The translations under genes and the position numbers were made by a program. From positions 55,383-119,382 of the forward strand of contig NZ_LXGN01000012.1 in NCBI RefSeq assembly GCF_009372255.1: a stretch of DNA of 64,000 bases. Direction: 5' to 3'. Under the pieces are notes generated by a model. It had not been told where the DNA came from and did not search any database. It worked only from the letters and a program-made list of their open reading frames with translations. Source of the DNA: Acinetobacter guerrae. Lineage in GTDB: Bacteria; Pseudomonadota; Gammaproteobacteria; Pseudomonadales; Moraxellaceae. This document shows, one piece after another, positions 37,633-47,334 of the stretch. The first letter of the stretch is position 1, and the number at the start of each line of letters is the position of its first letter.

Positions 37633-38772
37633 TTAATGATTTTCCTGCTGCTGTTTCCAAATCTGTAAGCATGGAGAAAAAAATAATTGTCCTGTATATG
37701 CCCCACGAATCGTTTTTAAAGTGACCAACACCCACAAAGTGAACAATAGCACCATCAGCGTATGTACCACAAAAGTCAAAACGCTCCATTGAAGCTGTAT
37801 CGCCAGTTGTTGCATGGCCAAAATAAACACTCCCAAAGGAAAGGTCAGCCCCCACCAGCCCAGATTAAACGGAATACCTTGTTTGAAATGATATAAGGTC
37901 GCAAAAATGGCTAATCCTAACCACCAAATGCCGACTCCCATAAACACCAGAGCAATTAATAGACCGCTATGTTGTAAAAAAGGCCCTAGCATATATAAAT
38001 TATGTTGTTGCAAAACCTGTGGAGCAGCCTGTCCAAGTAACAGCATCGCAAGCGCTCCCGTTCCAATCGGGCCAATAGATAACCAGCTTGAAATAGCCAA
38101 CTCTTTTTCAGGAATTTGATGTAAAGCCAATCGCAAAACCAGAATTGCCAAAACTAAAAAAGCAGGTAATACAGACATTCCCCAGAGTATATAACTGCTC
38201 CATAAGATTGCGACAGCATTGGGTAAATGTGGCGCAACATTCAAAATTAAGCCACCAGAGCTTGCGGCAACTTCTGCTGCAACAATTGGAAGCAACCACA
38301 TTGCGGTCATGGTTGGTAGTGCGTGTTGCTGACGACTAAACATACAAAACGGCACAATCCAACCGATGAAAACTGCCAATAACACATCCACATACCAGAG
38401 TTTTACCGCAATCAGGACAGCGAACTCTCCCCAAAAGTTTATTCCATAGACCAGAAAACCATTGAGAATGGTTGCCAGAGCCATCGGAATAGTGCCTAGA
38501 AACAGGCTCATACTTGAATGGCTGAAAATCTGTTTTGCTTCTTCAGGATAAAAAAACCAGCGAGCAAGATACAACACACTAAAAACACAAAATAGTAGCG
38601 TATTGATTCCCCATAACATAAAGCCAAGACGATAAAATAAATCAGATGCAACAGGAGAATGCGCCATAATTAATGCAACAACACCCGTTCCCATCACGAC
38701 AGCAAACCAGTTCGGTGTAAATTCACGAATCATCTTTTGTTTAAATCGTAACTGATAAAATGGAGTATTCAT
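37633..38772 (-). CDS. TDT/SLAC1-family transporter (TehA/Mae1/Ssu1-like)
   Basis: Integral membrane protein of the tellurite-resistance/dicarboxylate transporter family. 379 aa with about ten hydrophobic helices and the family opening FTPNWFAVVMGTGVVALIM at residues 18-36. Members export or import anions such as malate, sulfite or tellurite-related species, and the substrate cannot be assigned from sequence. It precedes the nucleosidase gene on the same strand, with a gap of 74 bp, but no functional link is obvious. Confidence 0.82.
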   Translation of the reverse strand: MNTPFYQLRFKQKMIREFTPNWFAVVMGTGVVALIMAHSPVASDLFYRLGFMLWGINTLLFCVFSVLYLARWFFYPEEAKQIFSHSSMSLFLGTIPMALATILNGFLVYGINFWGEFAVLIAVKLWYVDVLLAVFIGWIVPFCMFSRQQHALPTMTAMWLLPIVAAEVAASSGGLILNVAPHLPNAVAILWSSYILWGMSVLPAFLVLAILVLRLALHQIPEKELAISSWLSIGPIGTGALAMLLLGQAAPQVLQQHNLYMLGPFLQHSGLLIALVFMGVGIWWLGLAIFATLYHFKQGIPFNLGWWGLTFPLGVFILAMQQLAIQLQWSVLTFVVHTLMVLLFTLWVLVTLKTIRGAYTGQLFFSPCLQIWKQQQENH

Positions 38773-38977
38773 TCAATTTATCTCATCATCTGATAGAGAC
38801 ATCATAATCAAAGTTTAAAATAAGAAAAATTGATTTATTTTTAATTTAATTATCAATATTATTTATATATAGAAAAAAGATAGTGCTTTTTGCCTGCATA
38901 AAAACGCAACAATAGCACCAAGCCCTCAGTTTATGGCAATATAGAGGACTTTCAAAATTTAGCTTCATTGAAAATCC

Positions 38978-39979
38978 ATGAAACTGCTCCGCCTGAATGC
39001 GTTATCGCCAGATTTTAAGTTGCCTGCCAGCGCAGTGACGATTGGCAACTTTGATGGTGTCCATTTGGGGCATCAGGCCATGATTACGCAACTTCAAAAT
39101 ATAGCAGCGAGCAATGACTTAAAAACGCTGGTCATGATTTTTGAGCCTCAACCGCTTGAATACTTTAAAGGTTTTGATGCACCACCGCGTATCAGCTCAC
39201 TTCGAGAAAAAGTCGAATATTTAACTGAGTTAGGTGTAGATTATATTGCCATTGCCAAATTTGATGAACAATTTCGCGGTCTAAGCGCACAAGAATTTGC
39301 CGATTTGCTCAAATTCAAACTGAATGCCCAACAACTGATTTTGGGCGATGATTTTCATTTTGGTAAAAATCGTCAAGGTAATAGCGAATTTTTACGTCAT
39401 TATGGCTTTAAAGTCACCAATTTAGACACCATTGAATATCATGGAGAACGGGTGAGTTCTACTCGTATTCGCCAGGTCTTGGCTGAAGGTGATTTAACTC
39501 TGGCTGCCAAGTTGTTAGGTCGTCCTTATAGCATTACAGGTCGAGTACAATATGGTGATCAGATTGGTCGCACTATTAACTTCCCCACCATTAATGTGCG
39601 TTTAAATCGGCATAAGCCCTGTTTAAGCGGGATTTATGCGGTTGATGTCGTTTGTGAAACCACTTCACTACGCAATAAAGTGCAAAGTGATGACCCTACA
39701 CAGACAGGCATTGCGGGCTATCATCCAGACAGTTTATTTGGTGCGGGACATGTTGGAACGCGTCCAGCCATTCAACAGGAACATCCAGAATGGCGATTGG
39801 AAGTACATTTTCCACAAGTTTCTGCTAATCTGTATGGCTTGTTAATGCGGGTGACGTTTCTGAACTTTTTACATGGTGAACGAAACTACCCTTCGCTTGA
39901 AGCATTAAAAGCGGGAATTGATCAAGATGTGGAAGACTTACTCGAATTTCGTGAGCAGCATTCACAACCCCCTTTTTAA
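38978..39979 (+). CDS. ribF: Bifunctional riboflavin kinase / FAD synthetase RibF
   Basis: Makes FMN and then FAD from riboflavin. 333 aa: N-terminal adenylyltransferase domain with AVTIGNFDGVHLGHQAMI (residues about 19-36) and YHGERVSSTRIR. The C-terminal riboflavin kinase domain has GRTINFPTINVRL and the closing NFLHGERNYPSLEALK. An insertion of about 35 residues (near VCETTSLRNKVQSDDP) lengthens the kinase domain compared with E. coli. First gene of ribF-ileS-lspA-fkpB. Confidence 0.95.
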   Translation: MKLLRLNALSPDFKLPASAVTIGNFDGVHLGHQAMITQLQNIAASNDLKTLVMIFEPQPLEYFKGFDAPPRISSLREKVEYLTELGVDYIAIAKFDEQFRGLSAQEFADLLKFKLNAQQLILGDDFHFGKNRQGNSEFLRHYGFKVTNLDTIEYHGERVSSTRIRQVLAEGDLTLAAKLLGRPYSITGRVQYGDQIGRTINFPTINVRLNRHKPCLSGIYAVDVVCETTSLRNKVQSDDPTQTGIAGYHPDSLFGAGHVGTRPAIQQEHPEWRLEVHFPQVSANLYGLLMRVTFLNFLHGERNYPSLEALKAGIDQDVEDLLEFREQHSQPPF

Positions 39980-40044
39980 TTTCGAATTTTTTTGATGATA
40001 AAACACGTCAGCGTTCAAGCTGATTGAACTGGAAGACAACTTGC

Positions 40045-42882
40045 ATGAGCGATAAGCAAACTCCTGAAAATGCCGTGGATTATAAAGCCACACTCAACCT
40101 GCCGGGCACTGAATTTGCCATGAAAGCCAATCTGGCTGTGCGCGAAGTAAAATGGTTAGAAGAGTGGTATGCCGACAACATTTATCAGAAGATTCGTGCT
40201 TCGCGTATTGGCAAGAAAAAATATGTTTTACATGATGGCCCTCCTTACGCGAACGGTCAGATCCACTTGGGTCATGCAGTCAATAAAGTCTTAAAGGACA
40301 TTATTGTTAAAAGCCGTGTGATGGACGGTTTTGATTCACCTTATGTGCCGGGTTGGGACTGTCACGGTTTACCCATCGAACTCAAAGTCGAAGAAAAAGT
40401 CGGTAAGGTTGGTGTAAAGGTCGATGCTTCAACTTTCCGTAAAGCTTGCCGTGAATACGCCATGAGTCAGGTCGATTTACAGCGCAAAGACTTTATTCGT
40501 ATGGGCGTGTTTGGGGATTGGCAAGATCCGTACCTGACCATGAATTTTAAACAAGAAGCGGATATCGTCCGTGCTCTAGGTGAAATTCAAAAAGCAGGTC
40601 ATATCGAGCCAGGCTTAAAACCTGTCAATTGGTGTATCGATTGTGGTTCAGCACTGGCAGAAGCCGAAGTCGAATATGAAGATAAAAAGTCCGATGCAAT
40701 TGATGTCGGTTTTGGTGTGGTTGATCTGGATGATCTTGGTCAGCGCGTAGGTGTTGCAGTCACTGCACCAACCGATATTGTGATCTGGACGACAACGCCA
40801 TGGACATTACCTGCAAACCAAGCGGTTGCATTACATGCCGAAATTGACTATCAATTGGTACAGGTACAAAGCGACCGCGGTACTCAGAACTTTATCTTGG
40901 CCAAAGATCTGGTTGAATCTGCTATTGCCCGTTATAAACTAGAAAATCCTGTTGTTTTGGCAGAGTTTAAAGGTGCTGTGCTTGAACGTCTCAGCTTACA
41001 ACATCCACTTTTGGCAGATCGTCAAGTACCCGTGATTTTAGGCGAGCACGTCATTGCGACCAGTGGTACAGGTGCCGTACATACTGCACCAGGTCATGGT
41101 GCAGACGACTATAAAGTGGGTCTGATCTATAACCTCAAAGTAGATAATCCTGTCGGTGGTAATGGTGTTTATTTACCGACCGCGCCAATTTTTTCTGGCG
41201 AACATATCTATAAAGCCAACCCACAAATTATTGAAGCGTTAGGCGCTGTAGGTCGCTTATGGGCGCACCAACCGATTGTACACAGCTATCCACATTGTTG
41301 GCGTCATAAAACCCCTATTATCTTCCGCGCAACACCGCAATGGTTTATCAGCATGGATGCCAAAGGTTTACGTGAATGTGCCTTAAATGCGATTGAAAAT
41401 GACATCAGCTTCGTGCCTGACTGGGGTAAAAACCGAATTGAGTCGATGATCGAAGGTCGTCCAGACTGGTGTATCTCACGTCAACGAACTTGGGGTGTTC
41501 CAATTCCGTTCTTTGTGCATAAAGATACGCATGAACTGCATCCACGTACGGCTGAACTGATTGAAGAAGTAGCTGAGTTGATTGAAAAAGAAGGCATTGA
41601 TGCTTGGTTCAATCGTGAAGCCAAAGAATTTATCGGTGCAGATGCCGAACAGTACAATGCAGTACGCGATACGCTCGATGTCTGGTTCGATTCGGGTACA
41701 ACCCACTATGCGGTACTACGTCAGCGCGAAGAACTCACCGATCCTGCCGATTTATATTTAGAAGGGTCAGATCAACATCGTGGTTGGTTCCAGTCATCAT
41801 TGCTGACCTCTATTGCGATCAATGAACGTGCGCCTTATAAAGGGCTATTGACCCACGGTTTTGTGGTCGATGAAAAAGGTCGCAAAATGTCGAAGTCTTT
41901 GGGCAATATCATCACGCCACAAGACATCATCAAAGACATGGGTGCCGATGGTCTTCGTTTCTGGATCGCATCCAGTGACTATCGTTATGAAATGACCGCA
42001 GGTAAAGAGATTTTCAGTCGTGCGTCAGATGGTTATCGTCGTATCCGTAATACCTTGCGTTTCTTGTTGGCCAACCTCAATGGTTTTAAACCATCAACCG
42101 ATGCTCTGCCAGTTGATCAATTAATTGCATTAGATCAATACATCCTGCAACGTGCTGTTGAGGTTCAAAAAACGATTCAGCAAGCCTATGAAGATATGAA
42201 CTTCCATATTGTATGTAGTGCTTTGACCAATTTCTGTATCAATGACTTGGGTGGTTTTTATCTCGACATCATTAAAGATCGTCAGTACACCACTAAAGCG
42301 GATTCACAGGCACGTCATTCTGCACAAACTGCACTGTATCACTTAGTTCAAGCCTTTGTTCGCTGGATGGCACCAATCTTGAGCTTTACTGCACAAGAAG
42401 CTTGGGCGTTGATTCCAGAGCAAAACGAACAATATGTGTTTACGGCTGAATGGTATGATTTGCCTGTCGCATCCACAGCAAACCTGATTTCGGAAGCCGA
42501 TTGGCAAACATTGATTCAAGTTAAATCAGCAGTCAACAAGCAGATTGAAGCGGCACGTAATGCCAAGCTGGTCGGTAGTAATTTGTCTGCCAAAGTTGAA
42601 ATCTGGGCGAAAGATGAGTTACAAGCGGTATTGAACCAATTAGGTGATGAATTACGTTTTGTTCTCATTACGTCTCAAGTCAATGTCTATCCATTCGCTG
42701 AACAAGGCGAAAGCACAGAAATGGATGGCTTACGTGTCCAAATCTCGGCAGCAGAAGGTGAAAAATGTGTACGCTGCTGGCATGTCCTGCCAGATGTGAA
42801 TACTCATGCAGATCATCCGGGTTTATGTGGTCGTTGTATTGTAAACGTCGCGGGTCATGGGGAAGTGAGAAAATATGCCTAA
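40045..42882 (+). CDS. ileS: Isoleucyl-tRNA synthetase IleS
   Basis: Charges tRNA-Ile. The ATG at 40045 ([14 protein letters not shown]) is preferred over an in-frame ATG seven codons upstream. 945 aa, class I synthetase: HIGH-type motif HLGH near residue 74, CP1 editing domain with [18 protein letters not shown] near residue 616, and a C-terminal zinc finger with CVRC and CGRC. It overlaps lspA by eight bases. Confidence 0.98.
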   Translation: MSDKQTPENAVDYKATLNLPGTEFAMKANLAVREVKWLEEWYADNIYQKIRASRIGKKKYVLHDGPPYANGQIHLGHAVNKVLKDIIVKSRVMDGFDSPYVPGWDCHGLPIELKVEEKVGKVGVKVDASTFRKACREYAMSQVDLQRKDFIRMGVFGDWQDPYLTMNFKQEADIVRALGEIQKAGHIEPGLKPVNWCIDCGSALAEAEVEYEDKKSDAIDVGFGVVDLDDLGQRVGVAVTAPTDIVIWTTTPWTLPANQAVALHAEIDYQLVQVQSDRGTQNFILAKDLVESAIARYKLENPVVLAEFKGAVLERLSLQHPLLADRQVPVILGEHVIATSGTGAVHTAPGHGADDYKVGLIYNLKVDNPVGGNGVYLPTAPIFSGEHIYKANPQIIEALGAVGRLWAHQPIVHSYPHCWRHKTPIIFRATPQWFISMDAKGLRECALNAIENDISFVPDWGKNRIESMIEGRPDWCISRQRTWGVPIPFFVHKDTHELHPRTAELIEEVAELIEKEGIDAWFNREAKEFIGADAEQYNAVRDTLDVWFDSGTTHYAVLRQREELTDPADLYLEGSDQHRGWFQSSLLTSIAINERAPYKGLLTHGFVVDEKGRKMSKSLGNIITPQDIIKDMGADGLRFWIASSDYRYEMTAGKEIFSRASDGYRRIRNTLRFLLANLNGFKPSTDALPVDQLIALDQYILQRAVEVQKTIQQAYEDMNFHIVCSALTNFCINDLGGFYLDIIKDRQYTTKADSQARHSAQTALYHLVQAFVRWMAPILSFTAQEAWALIPEQNEQYVFTAEWYDLPVASTANLISEADWQTLIQVKSAVNKQIEAARNAKLVGSNLSAKVEIWAKDELQAVLNQLGDELRFVLITSQVNVYPFAEQGESTEMDGLRVQISAAEGEKCVRCWHVLPDVNTHADHPGLCGRCIVNVAGHGEVRKYA

Positions 42883-43414
42883 GACTCAAGTCAAACAAAG
42901 TTTATTTCAGTTTTATCCGCACAACCTGATCTGGCTCGGACTTTCTGTCCTTGCCATCATCATAGATCAATGGACAAAGTGGATCGCCAGTACACATCTG
43001 ACTTATGCTGATCCTGTGCCTGTATTACCATTTTTAAACTGGACGCTGCTGCATAACTATGGTGCAGCATTTAGTTTTTTATCTGATGCAGGCGGTTGGC
43101 AACACTATTTGTTTACAGGTCTAGCAGGTATTGTCTCGATTATTTTTGTGTTTTGGCTATTGCGTATGCCAAAACACAGTATCATTCTTCCTGCGGCGAT
43201 TGCACTGATTTTAGGTGGAGCCTTAGGTAATTTAATTGATCGTATGACCTTAGGTTATGTCGTCGATTTTATTCATGTGTATTATCAAAATCACAACTTC
43301 CCCGCCTTTAATATTGCCGATAGTGCGATTACCCTCGGAACTATCCTCTTGTTAATTGATACCTTTTTTCTTGAGAAGAAACGTATCCAACGTGCAGAAG
43401 CAAAGCATGACTGA
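42875..43414 (+). CDS. lspA: Lipoprotein signal peptidase LspA
   Basis: Inner-membrane aspartyl protease that cleaves prolipoprotein signals; it would process the many lipoproteins in this window. 179 aa with four membrane helices. Catalytic aspartates D122 (in GNLIDR) and D149 (in FNIADSA) are present. The start overlaps ileS by eight bases and the stop overlaps fkpB by eight, a tightly coupled operon. Confidence 0.97.
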   Translation: MPKTQVKQSLFQFYPHNLIWLGLSVLAIIIDQWTKWIASTHLTYADPVPVLPFLNWTLLHNYGAAFSFLSDAGGWQHYLFTGLAGIVSIIFVFWLLRMPKHSIILPAAIALILGGALGNLIDRMTLGYVVDFIHVYYQNHNFPAFNIADSAITLGTILLLIDTFFLEKKRIQRAEAKHD

Positions 43415-43889
43415 AATTATTCAACCGAACGAAGAAATTCGTATTCAAGAAGGCGCTCAGGTCGAGCTACATTTTTCTGTGGCACTCGAAAATGGCGTCG
43501 AGATTGATAACACGCGTAGCCGTGAGCAACCTGTAAGTCTGACCATCGGCGATGGTAATTTATTACCCGGTTTTGAAAAAGCCTTATTTGGTTTACGCGC
43601 AGGTGACCGTCGTACGGTACATTTGCCACCAGAAGATGCTTTTGGCCCATGGAATCCTGAAAATATTCAAAAATTTGATACCGTCAAATTTGGACAGCGT
43701 CCTATAGTCGGTCATATGATTGAATTTGAAGATAAAGCCAAAGCATCATTATTTGGTGTAGTTGCATCAGTCAATGATGATATTACTGAAGTGGATTTTA
43801 ACCATCCACTTGCAGGAAAAAATATTAGCTTTGAAGTTGAAATTTTTAAAGTGACGCCTGCTGGTCAGCAAGGGATCAAGTTGATGTGA
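43407..43889 (+). CDS. fkpB: FKBP-type peptidyl-prolyl isomerase, SlpA/FkpB type
   Basis: Cytoplasmic proline isomerase with an inserted-flap chaperone domain. ATG at 43407, inside the end of lspA; the frame could extend 17 codons upstream into lspA but family members begin here. 161 aa with VELHFSVALENGVEIDNT, LPGFEKALFGLRAGDRRTV and the flap segment. In E. coli ispH follows fkpB; here the next genes are leftward and belong to the T6SS region. Confidence 0.93.
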   Translation: MTEIIQPNEEIRIQEGAQVELHFSVALENGVEIDNTRSREQPVSLTIGDGNLLPGFEKALFGLRAGDRRTVHLPPEDAFGPWNPENIQKFDTVKFGQRPIVGHMIEFEDKAKASLFGVVASVNDDITEVDFNHPLAGKNISFEVEIFKVTPAGQQGIKLM

Positions 43890-43959
43890 TTTAATCATTC
43901 AACTAAAAACTCTCTTATGAAGGTTTTTTAAATTGGCGTTTTAGTACGATTGAATAGGA

Positions 43960-44433
43960 TTAAAATCTGCAATCGTTTTCAGCTTTCTTATCACCGAAGT
44001 ATTCACTAATCCTATTTTTAAGTACTTTCTGTTTTGAATCTACCCAAGCGTACGTGCTAGTGTAGTCAAGATTAGAGGGTAAATCTTTTTTATGTGTGAG
44101 AAGAAAGTTGTTTACCCAACACAGTTGGTTGGCGTTACCTACAGGGAAGTCATCTTCGATTGTATAACCATTGCCTATTTCTTCTTCATACCGTTTAAGT
44201 ACTGCCATCTTATCTAATGTTGAGAATAGTAAAGATACCGTAACAGCATCTAAAATTTTGGGCGTGGCTTTTCGATATACTTCTGAATCGATTAAAAGCA
44301 TACCTACAGCTCCATTACTACCAGACTTTAAAGATTCTTTAATTGGTTGGTTAGTAATACACCCACCCAGTAGGCTAATACAAATACCTAACTTAACGGC
44401 CAAAATTACTTTCAAACTCAGCTCTTTCCACAT
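43960..44433 (-). CDS. Lipoprotein, unknown function, at the distal end of the T6SS effector/immunity cassette
   Basis: 157 aa with a lipoprotein signal ending in LLGGC (cysteine at residue 25), so exported and lipidated. The mature part has four more cysteines or pairable residues (C104 and the C-terminal C155 among them) and a helical middle. It is on the same strand as the effector/immunity genes and is the last gene before fkpB. Position suggests an additional immunity or accessory lipoprotein, but I recognise no family and see no similarity to the immunity pair beside it. Confidence 0.65.
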   Translation of the reverse strand: MWKELSLKVILAVKLGICISLLGGCITNQPIKESLKSGSNGAVGMLLIDSEVYRKATPKILDAVTVSLLFSTLDKMAVLKRYEEEIGNGYTIEDDFPVGNANQLCWVNNFLLTHKKDLPSNLDYTSTYAWVDSKQKVLKNRISEYFGDKKAENDCRF

Positions 44434-44499
44434 TAAGCAGATCCCCTTTATAAACCCCTTAAAGTAATTAGGAGGTTTTTTATCTCTTAAATATACTGA

Positions 44500-44896
44500 T
44501 CATTCACAAGTGACCTTTCCAGCTTCGACATATTTCAAAGAAAGTTGTGAACTCTTTTGTTGAATACATACATCAGCACGAAAAGTACTATTTATTGTAC
44601 TTAATGTAATACTATAAGAAATATTTTTTTATATTCTATTTAGAGGAATATATACAACTGCTTTCATCTATAGGAAAGATAGTTTCTTGATATGATTTTT
44701 CATAATCACTTTTGTTTTCTTCTGAAAAATTAATTTTTCCTATATGTACTAGGAAATTATTCTCTCGATATTTTCTTGAGTTATTATTAAAAATACATAA
44801 CTGATTATTTTTAATATTCAAATCTTTGTATAACTCATCACAACCTAAAATAGTTACTAAAAAAGATAATAATAGAATACACAAAGATTTTTTCAT
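44500..44896 (-). pseudogene. Degenerate second copy of the T6SS immunity-like gene
   Basis: The first 86 codons (ATG 44896 to TAG 44636-44638) encode a lipoprotein signal ending ILGC and the N-terminal half of a protein like its upstream neighbour (IKNNQLCIF versus VKNNTPCFY; DYEKSYQETIFPIDESSCI versus NYDSSFEKNYPVKNKCI). The C-terminal half continues in another frame down to the TGA at 44500-44502 (SYSITLSTINSTFRADVCI versus PYSVTLGGVRTAYNKDFCI). A stop and a frameshift near an A7 run (about 44623-44629), plus loss of about ten codons, separate the halves. So this is a broken tandem paralogue. The short 86-aa protein might still be made. Confidence 0.75.
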
Positions 44897-44898
44897 TG

Positions 44899-45354
44899 TT
44901 AATTAAATAATCTCTTTAATTTACCCCAAAAACTAGATACTACATCTATGCACTGCATCCCTTTAAAATCTTGTACTGTAAGTGTTCCTGATCTCTTTGT
45001 GATACAGAAGTCTTTGTTATAGGCTGTTCTCACTCCTCCTAAAGTTACACTATAAGGGGTATTCTCTTTTAATCCTTTAAAGTTCTTAAAGTTTTTTTCA
45101 TCTAGAACAATACATTTATTTTTCACTGGATAGTTCTTTTCGAAAGAGCTATCATAATTCCAGTACTCTTTACTACCATGAGTTAAGCCTAATATAACAA
45201 TACTAAAGTCCCCTCTTTGTTCTGTATCATCAATATAAAAGCATGGTGTATTATTTTTTACCTCTATAATAACTTCACCACCTCTATATGGATTTGAAGT
45301 GGCAAAAGCAGAAAAAGGAATTATTAACAAGGTTAAGAGTATATATTTATTCAT
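44899..45354 (-). CDS. Probable periplasmic T6SS immunity protein
   Basis: 151 aa from the ATG at 45354, two bases after the effector stop, so translation is probably coupled. The signal peptide ends SAFA-T at about residue 19, placing the protein in the periplasm. The mature part has a small beta-rich look with paired cysteines (C near 38, 80, 116, 133). Immediate adjacency to a PAAR-linked metallopeptidase and duplication in tandem are the hallmarks of an immunity gene. The family assignment is by context, with resemblance to small T6SS immunity proteins; binding to the effector is not shown. Confidence 0.68.
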   Translation of the reverse strand: MNKYILLTLLIIPFSAFATSNPYRGGEVIIEVKNNTPCFYIDDTEQRGDFSIVILGLTHGSKEYWNYDSSFEKNYPVKNKCIVLDEKNFKNFKGLKENTPYSVTLGGVRTAYNKDFCITKRSGTLTVQDFKGMQCIDVVSSFWGKLKRLFN

Positions 45355-45356
45355 AA

Positions 45357-46034
45357 TCAATATCTTTTGGGCTCATGATTATAGTAAATACCTCCATAGT
45401 TCTGTGATAACAAAGCCTTATCAGAAGGATTCACAAGAAATTTTTTCAAAACATTTTTTAAGGCAAATTTTTGCATAACATTTTTATTATGTAAAACTGG
45501 ATAATCATGCCCTTGAATAGGTAAATGATAGGCATCAAAGTAATGGCTAATAATTTCAGCTTGTTGTTCAAAGTTAAATTGGTGAAATTCTTTACCTTGA
45601 TCATCACATACTAAATCATAGTCGTAAGCTTTAGCATCACTATAACCACCTCTAATACCTATTTCGATACCACGCATTGCTGTATTCAGTCCTAATTGAT
45701 ATTGCCACACATGAGCCATTTCATGAATGAACCATATTTTATTAGTCGCTTTTTGATCCTGTGAAAAATCTTTGAGATTATCATAATCTTCATTAGGCAA
45801 ATGAATGCTACCAAAAGGAGTCATAGCATTTTTACTTCTTGTAGGCATAGATAATAAGCCACCACGGATAATTTCAACCTTTGAATAATCGATTGCATCT
45901 TTAAACATAATTTTAGCAAGAGCAATTTCTCCACCATTCAATTTTCGACGCGTATTGATAGTTACAGTTGTTGGATTTTTCTCTACGAAATCCTTACCCT
46001 GCAATCTAGCTCTAAGGCTTACAACAGTGTTCAT
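45357..46034 (-). CDS. Putative T6SS effector, HExxH zinc metallopeptidase
   Basis: 225 aa with the zincin motif HEMAH at residues 104-108 inside WFIHEMAHVWQYQ, and a downstream FNFEQQAEII (about 154-162) whose glutamate could be the third zinc ligand. There is no signal peptide, as expected for cargo. Its start overlaps the end of the PAAR gene by 23 bp and has its own AGAGGA site. The immunity candidate follows after two bases. A metallopeptidase effector (Tpe1) has been described in Acinetobacter baylyi T6SS; whether this is the same family needs a search. Target is probably peptidoglycan or a periplasmic protein because the immunity protein is periplasmic. Confidence 0.75.
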   Translation of the reverse strand: MNTVVSLRARLQGKDFVEKNPTTVTINTRRKLNGGEIALAKIMFKDAIDYSKVEIIRGGLLSMPTRSKNAMTPFGSIHLPNEDYDNLKDFSQDQKATNKIWFIHEMAHVWQYQLGLNTAMRGIEIGIRGGYSDAKAYDYDLVCDDQGKEFHQFNFEQQAEIISHYFDAYHLPIQGHDYPVLHNKNVMQKFALKNVLKKFLVNPSDKALLSQNYGGIYYNHEPKRY

Positions 46035-46548
46035 GATCTTTATCCTCTGCTACAATTTTTAATTCGATTTCTTCATTTTCAGCACCAGCTATAAATTGAG
46101 TATATCCTTGCTCATCTGTCACTCCTTTTGAAAACAAACTCCCTTCTTTATGAATTTCATAATGAACATTAGCTAATGGTTCTGAAGTTGACTCATCAAC
46201 AACCAAAAACTTTTGTCCGAATTCTTTTATTTGATTAGATTGAAAATTATTAGTCGATAAAGATGTAGCCCCCGTACTTGCACCATTCTCCTGCACCACC
46301 AAACTCTGCTTAGGTAATAACTTACACCCACAAGATAATGAATCATTGACTCGTGCCGCTGCTTTTCCCATGACTTGCATATGCGGATCGCCTGAGATAA
46401 TCGTGGCAACGGTTTTATGTTTTGGACATGTGGCTTTATCGCCGACACAGGCAATTGCAATTCCCTCGATAAGAAATATGCTATTGCCACTCATCACTTG
46501 CCCACCACCCGTAGTCGGACAGCCTATCGTTATATATGGTGTTGCCAT
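46012..46548 (-). CDS. PAAR-domain T6SS spike-tip protein with C-terminal extension
   Basis: 178 aa. Residues 1-90 form the PAAR domain: repeated hairpins with GCPTTGGGQV, GDKATCPKHK and the D-P-H-x-x-V and AARVNDSLSCGC segments, with the zinc-binding His/Cys set. After a linker, residues 112-170 look like a transthyretin-like beta sandwich (FLVVDESTSEPLANVHYEI, VTDEQGYTQF), a type of extension that attaches effectors to the spike. The following gene overlaps its end, so PAAR and effector are made together. No vgrG is in the window, so the spike trimer would have to come from elsewhere. Confidence 0.88.
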   Translation of the reverse strand: MATPYITIGCPTTGGGQVMSGNSIFLIEGIAIACVGDKATCPKHKTVATIISGDPHMQVMGKAAARVNDSLSCGCKLLPKQSLVVQENGASTGATSLSTNNFQSNQIKEFGQKFLVVDESTSEPLANVHYEIHKEGSLFSKGVTDEQGYTQFIAGAENEEIELKIVAEDKDHEHCCKP

Positions 46549-46567
46549 ACAATTTCCCCCCTTTTAG

Positions 46568-47332
46568 TTAAAGTACTGCAAACTCAATCCGGCGGTTTTT
46601 ACGACGACCTTCAGCTGTTTCATTATTCGCTAGAGGTTTATTCGAACCCAGACCTTCTGTGCTTAAACGCTCTGCCAAGATATTTTTTGTGATTAAATAA
46701 TCTTTAACTGCATTGGCACGTTGTTGACTAAGTAACAAATTTTTGGAGGCATCACCTGAGCTATCGGTATGTCCAATAATTTTGACTTTTTTTCCACCAA
46801 CTTTATGAAGTGCTGCTGCCATTTCATTTAAAATCTGCTGCCCCGAAGCGGTTAAAATCGAACTACCTGATTCAAATTCAATGATTCGATTTTTAAGAGC
46901 CTCATCGATAATTTTTTGCTCGGCTTGGTTCACAGTCAGTTGTGACTTAAAGCGATACGGCTGCTGTACTATTGACTGAAATTGATTGATGGTCAGTTGA
47001 ATATCATTGGGATTACTCATTTTACCTGTGAGTTCAACTTGTGTGCCTTGTACTTTCAAATTACCTTGTTTTACTTTTTTTAAATCTGGCGTAATTACTT
47101 GTGTTACCGCGTTACTCCAACCATTCGGTGCAGATACTGCGCGCACTTGGATTTTATCAATCACTTGATCAACCCCATACACAATCTGCATTTTTTGCAA
47201 AATTTCCTGTTTTGATGCCTCATTTGGCGCCACGCCTTCAACTACGATCGGCTCCGCACATACCAAAGAACTAACCAATGGAATGGTAAAAAAAAGCCAT
47301 TTTTTTATATTTTGTGGTACATTTTTTTTCAT
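46568..47332 (-). CDS. tagN: T6SS-associated OmpA-domain protein TagN
   Basis: Peptidoglycan-binding accessory of the T6SS membrane complex. 254 aa with an N-terminal signal (SSLVCA-E, about residue 26), a BON-like middle region, and a C-terminal OmpA domain (about 150-254) with FESGSSILTASG, GHTDSSGDASKNLLLS and the closing GRRKNRRIEF. Between tagF and the PAAR gene, as in other Acinetobacter T6SS clusters. Confidence 0.88.
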   Translation of the reverse strand: MKKNVPQNIKKWLFFTIPLVSSLVCAEPIVVEGVAPNEASKQEILQKMQIVYGVDQVIDKIQVRAVSAPNGWSNAVTQVITPDLKKVKQGNLKVQGTQVELTGKMSNPNDIQLTINQFQSIVQQPYRFKSQLTVNQAEQKIIDEALKNRIIEFESGSSILTASGQQILNEMAAALHKVGGKKVKIIGHTDSSGDASKNLLLSQQRANAVKDYLITKNILAERLSTEGLGSNKPLANNETAEGRRKNRRIEFAVL

Positions 47333-47334
47333 TG

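Noticed and set aside
44434..44499. Partial inverted repeat (AAACCCC ... GGAGGTTTTTT) as a terminator
   Set aside because: The stem is mismatched, and its T-run is on the plus strand, where no gene ends.
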